DNA of 64,000 nt, taken from positions 1-64,000 of the forward strand of contig CAYVQT010000006.1 of NCBI GenBank assembly GCA_964453665.1, in the 5' to 3' direction. A program made the position numbers and the translations under genes. Numbering within the stretch: the first letter of the stretch is position 1; each line of letters starts with the position of its first letter. The notes under the pieces are model-generated. The model made no database searches. It had not been told where the DNA came from and was given only the letters and a program-made list of their open reading frames with translations. Origin of the DNA: DAOUTY01 sp964453665 (GTDB lineage Bacteria > Chloroflexota > Dehalococcoidia > SZUA-161). Shown in pieces: positions 42,689 to 51,534 of this stretch.

Positions 42689-45600
42689 GGGAATCGCGGT
42701 AATAGGTGATGGTGCGGGCGCGGCACAGGCAGCCCTCACACTGACAGAGCTGGGTGTAGAGGTCAAGCTAATCATGTCCTCTCAGGCACTGAGCTTAGAC
42801 AATGTCACTGACAGCGCCTCAGTCACTGCCCCGGAGAAACTATGTAGCGTGTGGCCCCTGCTACTGCGTGCGGCGAGCCACCCACTGGTTACCCTTCATA
42901 CCAACTCCAGGGTCAGGGCCATAGCCGGCAAACAGGGCAAATTCACGGTAAGGCTAACCACATACCCTCGCTATGTGCAAGCGGATTTATGCACGGCCTG
43001 CGGCCGCTGCGAGGAGGCGTGCTCGGTACAGGTACCATTCATCCTGGACGGCCGAAAGGTAACCCGGAGTGCCATCCACGCACCCGTTCCAGGTAAAAAA
43101 ACGATACCCTCAGCCTACTATATAGAGAAAAGCGGGGTCGCACCCTGTCGGGCGTCATGCCCACTCGGTATAAATGTTCAAGGATTTGTATCGCTGCTGT
43201 CTAAGGGCAAGGTGGATGAGGCTCTAAGCCTTATAAACGAAGTGGCGCCTCTCGCTGGAGTGCTCGGACGCGTATGCACCCATCCCTGCGAGGATAATTG
43301 CAAACGCAGTGAAGTTGACAGCCCTGTATTCATCCCAGCCCTACATCGCTATGCTGCTGACAATGCACCCAGCGGCATCAACTATAAACGTAAGGCCCCT
43401 GCCAGGTCCCGCAAGGAAAAAATTGCTATCGTCGGAAGCGGCCCCGCCGGGCTTGCCGCCGCCTGGGAACTGGCACGCCGCGGTTATGGACCCACCATAT
43501 TCGAATCCCATGCGGTGGTAGGTGGTATGGTGGCTACAGGTATTCCCAGATTCCGTCTGCCCCTCGAGGTCCGGGAGAGAGAAGTGGCGGCGATCAAAGA
43601 CCTGGGTGTGGATATAATGACCGGGGTGATGGTAGGCCGCGATGTGACAATTTCCGATCTGAGAGAACGGGGATACCGAGCTTTCTTCCTGGCCATAGGC
43701 GCCCACCAGAATAGGGGTCTGGGCATCCCGGGTGAAGAACTCGAAGGCGTAGTGGACGCCATCTCCCTGCTGTTCGCACTGAACCTGAAAGTGGGCGCCT
43801 CAGTAGGCTCCAATGTGGTAGTCATTGGCGGCGGCAACAGCGCCGTGGATTCCGCCAGAACCGCCAAGAGGCGGAGCAAGGGAGTTGTGCGTATACTCTA
43901 CCGCCGCACAATGGAAGAGATGACCGCAGTAGCAGACGAGGTGCAGGAGGCAATAAACGAAGGCATATCTATTGAATATCTAACAAATCCGCTGGAGATT
44001 CTGGGCGATGGAACCAAGGTAACCGGAATACGCTGCCAGCGGATGAAAATGGGCGATATGGGAGAGGATGGCCGCCGCAGGCCCGAGCCTATACCGGGCT
44101 CGGAGTTCGTGATCGACGCGGACCACGTGGTGATAGCTATAGGACAGCGGCCCAACACCTCAATGCTCAACATCAGGTGGCTTGAGATCGATAGCGACGA
44201 CTCTACTATAAAAGTGGACCCTTTAACACTCGAGACCAGGATTCCTGGCATCTTTTCCGGTGGCGATTGTGTCACAGGCCCCAACAACGTCGTCGAAGCT
44301 GTTGCCGCCGGACTGCGAGCCGCAGAGTCAATAGACCGGTATTTAAGAGGACGCGATTTGAGGAAGGGACGCAGTCTGGAGAAACCTCAAACTGTTGAGG
44401 TCGATATCAGGGAAAGAGATGCTGCCTACTACAAGCGAGCCCGTATGCCCGCTATCCCGCCTTATAAGAGGATGGGTAAATTTGAGGAAATAGCCCTGGG
44501 ATTACCATTAGACGTAGGGAGACGCGAGGCCGAGCGCTGCCTCAACTGTGCCTTATGCAGTGAATGCATGGAATGTGAACAGGTGTGCGAACTGGGGGCG
44601 GTTCTCCACAAGGACAGGGAGGAGCACGTAGATATCGGAGCCGAACTCATAATCAATTTTGCCTCGGACGACGGTGAAAGTGAATACTACCTCGAGGTGC
44701 CTGAAACCGCCCAGAGCATTGCCACGCAGACCCCGAGACCGGGTGTCTATACAGTGGAGTTATTCGAAGGCCACAGCCTGCAAAGCGAGCTCGCACAGGC
44801 CTCCGCTACAGCCCTTGAAGCCGCCGCTGAACTCAGGCTCAAAGAGGGAGCCATACCCGCAGCTCAGGATAACCCAGATGGCTCAGATGACCATTCGGAC
44901 CATAATCTTTGGAAGGCAGAAGCCGTCAGTACCGACAAAGCGCGCATCGGTGTTTTCCTGTGTCGCTGCGGTGGCAGCATTAACTCAGTGATTGATTTCA
45001 ATCAAGTGACCAATGAACTCTTACAACTTCCCGGCCTCTGCACCGTTCAGGAGACAGCGCAGGCGTGCAGCGAGGAGGGAGCGAACAGGATGGCGGCCCG
45101 AGCTGCGGAGTGGAAGCTTGACAAGATGGTGCTTGCCGCCTGCCGATGCTGCGGGCTGGATCAGATATGCTTCAGCTGCACCGACAGGCGAGTGATGTGC
45201 CAGCAGAACCTTGGCAATTACATCGCCACATACCTGGGAAGCAATGTGGAGTTCGTAAATATACGTGAGCAATGCGCTCTAGTTCACGAAGATGACCCCG
45301 CTGGCGCTACACGCAAGGCAATAGACATAATTTCGGCGGGCGTCGCCCGGTCCAAAAAAGCCTCTGCTGTTACCCGCGAGGAGCGTCCTCTGACTGGAGG
45401 TGCGCTAATACTGGGTGCAGGGATTCGAGGGCTTGCAGCAGCAAAGAACCTGGCCTCCCAAATTTATTCCGTAACAGTGATTGCCGGCCCCGAAGCAGAC
45501 ACTGCCGGAGAATCGCAGCGCTCCGAATACCTGGAAAACAGAGAGAGCCTACTTAAACAGCTCGATGAGCAGGGTATCACTGTCAGGCCGTGGCCTCAGA

Positions 45601-46208
45601 ACCTGGAACTGGACGGCTCGCCGGGCAATTACAATGCTGTGCTGAATGACGGCTCACAGAACAGCCAGGTTGAAGCTGGAGCGATAATACTGGACATCGG
45701 GAAGATGCAAGGGGAAGTCCCCCCAGAAGTCATCACCAAACCGGGAAAAAGCCGCCTCGGCCGCATATTTACCCGAAGGATCGGCTCCAAAGGCCTGGAG
45801 GATATGCAATTCGCCATCAAGGATACTGCAGGTATATTCGTCATGTATCCGGATGAAGAAGACACACCGTGGGAACAGGTCCTTAAGGGAGCGTCTATGG
45901 CGGCTAGAGCGTCAGGTTATCTGTACCGGGGTAGCCTTAGCCCAATGTCCAACGCAGTTAGCATCGACAGCAAACTATGTCGCGGCTGCGGCGACTGTGC
46001 GGCCGTATGCTCTTACATAGAGATGAGAGAATCCGGCAATGGTACAGCTTGCGCCTATGTCGACCGGGCGTTGTGCCTCGGCTGTGGAGTTTGTATCGCA
46101 CACTGTCCCACAGGTGCCATAACTCAAGCTTTCCAGAGCGACGCAAACCTAAGCTCCACGCTTGAAGCGTTGCTGGGAAAGACATCCTATATGGTTGAAG
46201 TGGCATGA
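42681..46208 (+). CDS. HdrA/GltD/HdrA-like multidomain iron-sulfur flavoprotein
   Basis: A 1175-residue fusion. It has a worn FAD start (GIAVIGDGAGAAQAALTL, 4-21) and one [4Fe-4S] site (CTACGRCEEAC, ~104). A GltD-like core follows with CRASCPLGINVQGF, IAIVGSGPAGLAAAWELA (~248), VVVIGGGNSAVDSARTA (~380), IFSGGDCVTGPNNVVEA and a CLNCALCSECMECEQVC cluster near 620. Next comes an HdrA-like part with IGVFLCRCGGSIN (~757), CRCCGLDQICFSC, a second worn FAD motif (GALILGAGIRGLAAAKNLA) and two C-terminal clusters (CRGCGDCAAVC, CLGCGVCIAHC). It likely moves electrons between NAD(P)H, ferredoxin and an Hdr partner. The exact reaction is unknown. Confidence 0.82.
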   Translation: MARGIAVIGDGAGAAQAALTLTELGVEVKLIMSSQALSLDNVTDSASVTAPEKLCSVWPLLLRAASHPLVTLHTNSRVRAIAGKQGKFTVRLTTYPRYVQADLCTACGRCEEACSVQVPFILDGRKVTRSAIHAPVPGKKTIPSAYYIEKSGVAPCRASCPLGINVQGFVSLLSKGKVDEALSLINEVAPLAGVLGRVCTHPCEDNCKRSEVDSPVFIPALHRYAADNAPSGINYKRKAPARSRKEKIAIVGSGPAGLAAAWELARRGYGPTIFESHAVVGGMVATGIPRFRLPLEVREREVAAIKDLGVDIMTGVMVGRDVTISDLRERGYRAFFLAIGAHQNRGLGIPGEELEGVVDAISLLFALNLKVGASVGSNVVVIGGGNSAVDSARTAKRRSKGVVRILYRRTMEEMTAVADEVQEAINEGISIEYLTNPLEILGDGTKVTGIRCQRMKMGDMGEDGRRRPEPIPGSEFVIDADHVVIAIGQRPNTSMLNIRWLEIDSDDSTIKVDPLTLETRIPGIFSGGDCVTGPNNVVEAVAAGLRAAESIDRYLRGRDLRKGRSLEKPQTVEVDIRERDAAYYKRARMPAIPPYKRMGKFEEIALGLPLDVGRREAERCLNCALCSECMECEQVCELGAVLHKDREEHVDIGAELIINFASDDGESEYYLEVPETAQSIATQTPRPGVYTVELFEGHSLQSELAQASATALEAAAELRLKEGAIPAAQDNPDGSDDHSDHNLWKAEAVSTDKARIGVFLCRCGGSINSVIDFNQVTNELLQLPGLCTVQETAQACSEEGANRMAARAAEWKLDKMVLAACRCCGLDQICFSCTDRRVMCQQNLGNYIATYLGSNVEFVNIREQCALVHEDDPAGATRKAIDIISAGVARSKKASAVTREERPLTGGALILGAGIRGLAAAKNLASQIYSVTVIAGPEADTAGESQRSEYLENRESLLKQLDEQGITVRPWPQNLELDGSPGNYNAVLNDGSQNSQVEAGAIILDIGKMQGEVPPEVITKPGKSRLGRIFTRRIGSKGLEDMQFAIKDTAGIFVMYPDEEDTPWEQVLKGASMAARASGYLYRGSLSPMSNAVSIDSKLCRGCGDCAAVCSYIEMRESGNGTACAYVDRALCLGCGVCIAHCPTGAITQAFQSDANLSSTLEALLGKTSYMVEVA

Positions 46209-46618
46209 GCGAGTCAGCGATACATTTAGTCGTGTTCGCCTGCAACTGGGATGGCCTCAGTTGCCTGGAAGAGGCAGCCAGAGGGGGATTAGGCTACCCT
46301 GCCTCTGTGAGGGTAGTCAGGGTAAGCTGTCTCTCACGGTTGCATCAAGGCCTTATGCTCAAGGCCTTTGAACTGGGTGCGGATGGTGTAATGCTTCTGG
46401 GATGTGAACCGGGCAACTGCCAGTATGACATCGATGCCGGACTTATTACGCAAGAGTTCGAAAAAGCGCAGACAGTATTAAAGCTGCTTGGGCTGGGAGA
46501 AGAAAGACTGGTCCTCTGTCAGACAGCTCGCGGGGATGGGCCAGGATTTGTAAGGCGGGTAACAGACTTTGCCAAAGAGATCGAGCAGATGCAACCTGCC
46601 GTCACCGCTGGAGCCTAG
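46205..46618 (+). CDS. MvhD/FrhD-like hydrogenase-type iron-sulfur subunit
   Basis: The 137-residue protein matches the MvhD family in layout: FACNWDGLSCLEEAARGG near 10-27, VRVVRVSCLSRLHQGLML near 35-52, and LGCEPGNCQYDIDAG near 71-85. In usual members the first motif is CNWC; here CNWD leaves only one of those two Cys, with another six residues further. A [2Fe-2S] centre may thus be altered. MvhD passes electrons from a hydrogenase or other donor to HdrA. ATG overlaps the stop of the preceding gene. Confidence 0.75.
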   Translation: MSESAIHLVVFACNWDGLSCLEEAARGGLGYPASVRVVRVSCLSRLHQGLMLKAFELGADGVMLLGCEPGNCQYDIDAGLITQEFEKAQTVLKLLGLGEERLVLCQTARGDGPGFVRRVTDFAKEIEQMQPAVTAGA

Positions 46619-46692
46619 CAGCTAAAGGCTCACTAAGCCATCTATGATGAATATAGAAGAATTATTTTTTAAGGACAGGATACAGATCAAAG

Positions 46693-47838
46693 GTGTTCAA
46701 TACTGAACGAGAGATAAGTGAAAGCAAGATACGCCTCTGCCTTGACTGCGGCAAGTGCACGGTGGTATGTCCGGTCGCCCAGAACGACCCGGCATTCAAC
46801 CCGCGTCTCATAGCACAGAGAAGGTTATCGCAAAATAAACACAGTCCGCAGGACGAGACAATCTGGGAATGCCTCAGTTGCTACATGTGCGTTGAACGCT
46901 GCAACTACCGTGTGGATTTTCCCGCATTTATTCACAGTCTGAGAGCCGAGGCGCTCACTGAAGGCGCTGAATTGCAGTGCAGCCACGGCGGAACGCTCCA
47001 GGCGCTCCAGCACCTGATGGCGCGTGAAGACCTGCAGCAGGACCGACTGAACTGGCTCCCGCAGGACATTGAACTGTCTGAACAAAACGACGTAATATTC
47101 TTTGTAGGCTGTGCTCCCTATTTTGATACCGTGTTCAGCGATCTGGAAGTGAACACCCTCGGCGGTGTAGAAGGTGCGCTAAGGCTGCTTAACCGCGCCC
47201 AGGTGCCCTTTAACATTCTTGCCAATGAACGCTGCTGCGGGAGAGACCTGCTGCTCCAAGGCGATCGAGAAGGATTTCTGGCTCTGGCGAAAGCCAATAT
47301 GCGCGAGTTCAGTAAACACGGCGTCAGCAAGATTATCACTAACTGTCCTGAATGCTACCATACGCTGAAGGTTGAATACCCCGATATGCTGGGGGCTACG
47401 GGTATCCAGGTAATGCATCTGACAGAGGTTATAGCACCGCTCGTTCAAAGCGGAGACCTTAGTCTCGGCGAACTTGAGCAAAGGGTCACATATCACGATC
47501 CCTGCACGCTGGGCAGATGCTCCAGGATATTCGATGAGCCCCGCCAGATTCTACGGGCTGTATCAGGACTAGACATAGTAGAGATGGAGCAGAACCGTGA
47601 GAAGGCGCTGTGCTGCGGTGCAAGCCCCTGGGTGCACTGCGGTGCGGTGAACCGGCAGATACAGGAGCAGCGCCTCGCCCAGGCTGCGGCCACTGGGGCA
47701 GATATACTTGTGACCGCATGCCCCAAGTGCCAGATACATCTGAGGTGCGCCCAAAAAAGTCACGATGGTAAAATTCCCCAGGTCGAGATCCAGGACATAG
47801 CATTTCTGGCAGCCCGGGCTCTGGATAGTAGGAGGTGA
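46693..47838 (+). CDS. HdrD-like protein (HdrC-HdrB fusion)
   Basis: The 381-residue protein begins with two [4Fe-4S] motifs, CLDCGKCTVVCPV near 15 and CLSCYMCVERCNY near 58 (HdrC-like). Two CCG-type domains follow, with CCGRDLLLQGDREGF plus TNCPECYHTL, and HDPCTLGRCSR plus LCCGASPWVHCG and ACPKCQIHL (HdrB-like). HdrD-type subunits reduce heterodisulfides or other thiol or quinone acceptors. The GTG start at 46693 is ahead of a same-direction HdrA-MvhD gene. Confidence 0.85.
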   Translation: MFNTEREISESKIRLCLDCGKCTVVCPVAQNDPAFNPRLIAQRRLSQNKHSPQDETIWECLSCYMCVERCNYRVDFPAFIHSLRAEALTEGAELQCSHGGTLQALQHLMAREDLQQDRLNWLPQDIELSEQNDVIFFVGCAPYFDTVFSDLEVNTLGGVEGALRLLNRAQVPFNILANERCCGRDLLLQGDREGFLALAKANMREFSKHGVSKIITNCPECYHTLKVEYPDMLGATGIQVMHLTEVIAPLVQSGDLSLGELEQRVTYHDPCTLGRCSRIFDEPRQILRAVSGLDIVEMEQNREKALCCGASPWVHCGAVNRQIQEQRLAQAAATGADILVTACPKCQIHLRCAQKSHDGKIPQVEIQDIAFLAARALDSRR

Positions 47839-47843
47839 GTTGG

Positions 47844-50309
47844 TTGGCTGAAGAGGAACTGAGAATAGGCGTATTTGTATGCGATTGTGGACTCAACATA
47901 GCAGGGTCGGTTGACACGGAGGAGGTGCGGGAAGCAGCAGAAAAGCTGCCCGATGTCGTGGTCTCGGTGAGAAATAAATATACCTGCGCCGACCCCGGGC
48001 AGGAAGAGATAAAGAGGCACATACGCGAATATAATCTGAACCGCGTGGTGGTGGCCTCCTGTACCCCCCTGCTCCATGAGTCAACCTTCCGCAACTGCGT
48101 GGCAGAGGCCGGGCTTAACCCTTACCTCTTTTCGATGGCCAGCATCAGGGAGCATTGCAGCTGGGTACACCTCCACGACCGTGAGGCCGCCACCAGGAAG
48201 GCTAAAGATATCGTTAAGATGGCAGTAGCCCGCGCTCGCTTACTCGAAGCCCAGAAGGAGATGGAGATACCAGTCACCGATGCCGCTCTGGTGATCGGCG
48301 GTGGGGTGGCTGGAATTCAGGCAGCCCTGGACCTGGCCGATGCCGGGCACCAGGTATACCTGGTGGAAAAGGAGCCCTCTATCGGGGGCATAATGGCGCA
48401 ACTGGACAAGACATTCCCAACCATGGACTGTTCGATATGTGTGCTCGGGCCCAAGATGATGGACGTGGACCGCCACCCTCTAATCGAACTACTCGCCTAC
48501 AGCGAAGTCGAGGCGGTTTCAGGCTACGTCGGCAATTTCAAGGTACGTGTGCGCAGAAAAGCACGATATGTGAACGAGGACGATTGCACCGCCTGCGGCG
48601 ACTGCGCTGAGGTCTGCCCGGTGGTATTGCCCGATGAGTTTCAGCAGGGCTTTTCCTCGCGCAAAGCAGCTTACATACCGCTACCTCAAGCAGTGCCCCC
48701 AGCCTATCTTATCGATATGGAGCACTGCCTGGGTAATAACCCCATAGCCTGTGACAAGTGCCTTAAAGCCTGCGAGAAGCAATGTATCGACCTGAATATG
48801 CATGACCGGATAGTTGAATTGGATGTAGGCACTATAATCGTGTCTACGGGCATGGGGATATACGACCCCACTCCACTTGACGAGTACGGTTACACGCGCT
48901 TTGAAAATGTTATCACCAGCATGGAGTTTGAACGGTTGATATGCGGCGGTGGACCCACCGACGGACATCTGGTGCGCCCCTCTGACCACCGGACACCGGC
49001 GCGCATCGGCTTCATCCAGTGCGTTGGCTCCAGGACAGAGAACCGCGGCAATCCCTATTGCTCCAACGTTTGCTGTATGAATACGGTGAAGGACAGCCTG
49101 CTTATAAAAGAGCATCACCCAGACGCAGAGATCTATGTCTTCTACATGGACATCCGAGCCTTCGGCAAAGGCTTCGAAGATTTATTCCGGCGTTCCAAGG
49201 AGGAGGACGTTCACTACATCCGCGGCCTGCCCGGTGAAATTACCGAAGACCCTGTTACAAAAAACCTGCGCATCAAAGTAGAAAACACCACCGCAGCGCG
49301 TGTAGAGGAATACGAGCTGGACCTGGTGATCCTGTCGTTAGGCCTGGAGCCCAAGGCTGACCTGAAGCAGCTAGCCAACATGCTGAATATCTCCCAGACC
49401 AGCGATGGCTTCGTAATGGAGGCTCATCCCAAGCTGAGGCCGGTGGATGCGCCCACGCCGGGTATCTTCTTCGCCGGCTGTGTGGAGGCACCCAAAGACG
49501 TAAAGGACAGCGTAACCCAGGCCGGGGCGGCAGCCGCCAGAAGCTCAATTATACTGAACTCAGAGATCCTCAAAATGGAGGCCCTCAAGGCAGTAATAGA
49601 CCTTGACAAATGCACGTCCTGCGGCGTCTGCGCCAAGGTCTGCCCCTACGGGGCGATCAAGGTAGATATTAAGGCCAAGACAGGCGCGCAGGTGGTGGCC
49701 GCGGCATGTGCCGGCTGCGGCACCTGCGCTGCGGAGTGCCGCTTTGACGCCATAACCATGCAGCACTTCAGCGATGCACAGATACTGACCCAGATAGACG
49801 CCGCTCTGGAGGAAGAGCCTGAGAAGAAGATCATAAGCTTCCTGTGTAACTGGTGCAGCTATGCGGGAGGTGATCTGGCGGGGGTCTCGAGGCTGCAGTA
49901 TCCGCCCAACAACCGATTCATCCGCACCATGTGCAGCGGAAGAGTGGACGAGAAGTTCATCCTCCACGCCTTCGAGAAAGGAGCTCCCCTGGTGCTTCTC
50001 TCGGGATGCCACATAAATGACTGCCACTACATCAGCGCCAACCACTGGACCAAGCGCCGCGCAGAGAAGCTATGGAAGCGCCTGGAAAAGCTCGGAATCC
50101 GGCAGGAACGCCTACAACTGCAATGGGTCAGCGCCGCCGAGGGCCCCAGGTTCGCCCAGCTAATGCGCGATTTGGAGGAGATGCGGCAGCAGGTCACGCC
50201 CGAGGAGATAGAGCACACCAAGCAGGTGCTTGCCGAGCAGAGGCTGGCGAAGGCAAAGGAAGAGGAGGAGGAGGCGGAATCTCTCGAACCACAGGTTGAA
50301 GCAGCATAA
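47844..50309 (+). CDS. HdrA-MvhD fusion flavoprotein (electron bifurcation type)
   Basis: An 821-residue protein: IGVFVCDCGLNIAGSVDT at the N-terminus, FAD motif ALVIGGGVAGIQAALDLA near 152-169, the MDCSICVLGPKM Cys site, a [4Fe-4S] pair near 245-260, and two more clusters (CTSCGVCAKVC and CAGCGTCAAEC) near 586-630. A complete MvhD domain follows with FLCNWCSYAGGDLAG, TMCSGRVDEKFIL and SGCHINDCHYI. HdrA carries the flavin that splits electron pairs; MvhD feeds it. TTG 47844 follows GGAGGTGA with five bases; GTG 47835 is the alternative. Confidence 0.87.
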   Translation: MAEEELRIGVFVCDCGLNIAGSVDTEEVREAAEKLPDVVVSVRNKYTCADPGQEEIKRHIREYNLNRVVVASCTPLLHESTFRNCVAEAGLNPYLFSMASIREHCSWVHLHDREAATRKAKDIVKMAVARARLLEAQKEMEIPVTDAALVIGGGVAGIQAALDLADAGHQVYLVEKEPSIGGIMAQLDKTFPTMDCSICVLGPKMMDVDRHPLIELLAYSEVEAVSGYVGNFKVRVRRKARYVNEDDCTACGDCAEVCPVVLPDEFQQGFSSRKAAYIPLPQAVPPAYLIDMEHCLGNNPIACDKCLKACEKQCIDLNMHDRIVELDVGTIIVSTGMGIYDPTPLDEYGYTRFENVITSMEFERLICGGGPTDGHLVRPSDHRTPARIGFIQCVGSRTENRGNPYCSNVCCMNTVKDSLLIKEHHPDAEIYVFYMDIRAFGKGFEDLFRRSKEEDVHYIRGLPGEITEDPVTKNLRIKVENTTAARVEEYELDLVILSLGLEPKADLKQLANMLNISQTSDGFVMEAHPKLRPVDAPTPGIFFAGCVEAPKDVKDSVTQAGAAAARSSIILNSEILKMEALKAVIDLDKCTSCGVCAKVCPYGAIKVDIKAKTGAQVVAAACAGCGTCAAECRFDAITMQHFSDAQILTQIDAALEEEPEKKIISFLCNWCSYAGGDLAGVSRLQYPPNNRFIRTMCSGRVDEKFILHAFEKGAPLVLLSGCHINDCHYISANHWTKRRAEKLWKRLEKLGIRQERLQLQWVSAAEGPRFAQLMRDLEEMRQQVTPEEIEHTKQVLAEQRLAKAKEEEEEAESLEPQVEAA

Positions 50310-50340
50310 CGCCACGATTAGATAATTCCAATAGATACAC

Positions 50341-50369
50341 AGGATGGGTGCAGTAAGGCGGAACCCACC
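50341..50369. repeat. Dispersed repeat (GGTGGGTT family)
   Basis: AGGATGGGTGCAGTAAGGCG then GAACCCACC: same family as 18429-18460 and 19201-19230, more decayed. Confidence 0.5.
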
Positions 50370-50423
50370 GAATCATCTCCAAATTAGGAGCGTGCTGTTT
50401 CACTATGCATGCCTTACCTCCAC

Positions 50424-50453
50424 TTGACACCCTCTCTCACTAGAAGCTATAAT
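50424..50453 (+). promoter_or_regulatory. Consensus promoter of rpsU-yqeY
   Basis: TTGACA (50424-50429), 18-base spacer, TATAAT (50448-50453): both hexamers match perfectly. Confidence 0.8.
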
Positions 50454-50502
50454 CAAGGGGTTCTGTGAATAAAGAAAGGGCTGTAAAGGGGGTGTTTTGT
50501 GA

Positions 50503-50685
50503 GTGACTGAAGTATGGGTTGGAGATAACGAGCCTTTTGAGATCGCGCTGAAGCGATTTAATAAAAAAGTCCAACAAGATGGCGTCCTTTCCGAGGCTCG
50601 GCGCAGGGAACACTTCGAGAAGCCGAGTATTAAGCGTAAGAAGAAAGAGGCTACCAAAAGGCGGAAGAGTTCCAGAAGTTCCTGA
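50503..50685 (+). CDS. rpsU: 30S ribosomal protein bS21
   Basis: A 60-residue basic protein with the S21 start VWVGDNEPFEIALKRFNKKV and a Lys/Arg-rich tail (IKRKKKEATKRRKSS). It binds the 16S rRNA 3' side of the small subunit. GTG start, preceded by a G-rich stretch (50487-50493). Next gene in the same direction is yqeY-like, a common pair in bacteria. Confidence 0.88.
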   Translation: MTEVWVGDNEPFEIALKRFNKKVQQDGVLSEARRREHFEKPSIKRKKKEATKRRKSSRSS

Positions 50686-50724
50686 ACAGCATCGATAGCG
50701 CAGGTAAATGTCGGGAAAGAGAAG

Positions 50725-51177
50725 ATGTTGCAAGAGAAATTGATTGCTGACCTCAGGCACGCTATGAAGAGTGGCGACAAGAAACGCGTCGAAGTGCTCC
50801 GGATGGTGAGAGCAAATATCAAGAACGCCGAGATAGCGCAGCAGAAAAGCCTGGATGATCCTGATGTTCTCGGAGTAATCACCAAGGAGGTCAAGCAGCA
50901 TCGAGAGAGCATCACCGAGTTCAAAAAGGGTAACCGGCAGGATTTAGTCGACAAGGAGGAAGCGGAGCTAGATATATTACTCGAGTACCTGCCGGAGCAA
51001 GTATCCCGTGATGAGATCGTCGCTGCTGCCCGACAGGTGATCGAGGAGGTGGGAGCACGAGGGGCCGGGGATAAGGGCAAGGTCATGCAGAAGCTCATAC
51101 CTCAACTTAAGGGTAAGGCCGAAGGGCGCGAGATAAACGAGGTGGTAACCGAGCTACTTAGCGGCTCGACAGGATAA
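50725..51177 (+). CDS. yqeY: GatB/YqeY-domain protein
   Basis: The 150-residue protein is a YqeY homologue: LQEKLIADLRHAMKSGDK at the start, VEVLRMVRANIKNAEIAQQK near 21-40, and LLEYLPEQVSRDEI. The domain also forms the tRNA-binding tail of GatB amidotransferase; the stand-alone role is unclear. It is co-transcribed with rpsU, whose stop is 39 bases upstream. Confidence 0.9.
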   Translation: MLQEKLIADLRHAMKSGDKKRVEVLRMVRANIKNAEIAQQKSLDDPDVLGVITKEVKQHRESITEFKKGNRQDLVDKEEAELDILLEYLPEQVSRDEIVAAARQVIEEVGARGAGDKGKVMQKLIPQLKGKAEGREINEVVTELLSGSTG

Positions 51178-51202
51178 GAGGGTAACCCTGAAAAGGTTTG
51201 GC

Positions 51203-51247
51203 AAGGGAACAAAAGAGCAAGCCATAGACTTGTCCTATTGTTCCCTT
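51203..51247 (+). terminator. Possible terminator stem after yqeY
   Basis: AAGGGAACA and TGTTCCCTT form a 9-bp stem around 27 bases that hold a smaller CAAG/CTTG pair. T run is short (TTT). Confidence 0.4.
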
Positions 51248-51310
51248 TCGCATTTCCATATCAGACGCATCATGCAGTTGCGCACGAGCCGTAGCCAGAG
51301 AATTCTCCGT

Positions 51311-51483
51311 CGTTACAGGAGTCACGACGCTACAGGCAGATGTTCGGTTGTAGGCTATCCGTAGCGTTGCCACTCCCTTCGGGCTTGCCATCGGCTCTGA
51401 GGCTCAGGATCGTAGAGAGCCTCAGAGCGAAACGCCTATGGCAACGAAGGCTCTCGTCGTGACAGGAGTCACGACGCTACAGG
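51311..51483. repeat. 28-bp direct repeats flanking 88-bp element copy B
   Basis: Units at 51311-51338 and 51456-51483 differ at one base. The second holds a perfect palindrome, GTCGTGAC-agga-GTCACGAC. Between them lies the 88-bp copy at 51361-51448, the reverse complement of 21704-21791 with six mismatches. Confidence 0.8.
51361..51448. repeat. 88-bp dispersed element, copy B
   Basis: Opposite orientation to copy A at 21704-21791. Contains CTCTGAGGCTC and GAGCCTCAGAG, which pair to a 10 to 11 bp stem. Confidence 0.85.
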
Positions 51484-51534
51484 TGGTTTGTACCGCCCAC
51501 CGACATGTATCGCAGTATATAGAAGGGGTCTGAG

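Noticed and set aside
50403..51098. 231-codon minus-strand frame over rpsU and yqeY
   Set aside because: It is the antisense shadow of two clear ribosomal/YqeY genes and its protein is low-complexity with no motif.
51311..51483. Possible CRISPR array
   Set aside because: Only two repeat units, 117 bases apart, with a repeated element rather than a spacer between them.
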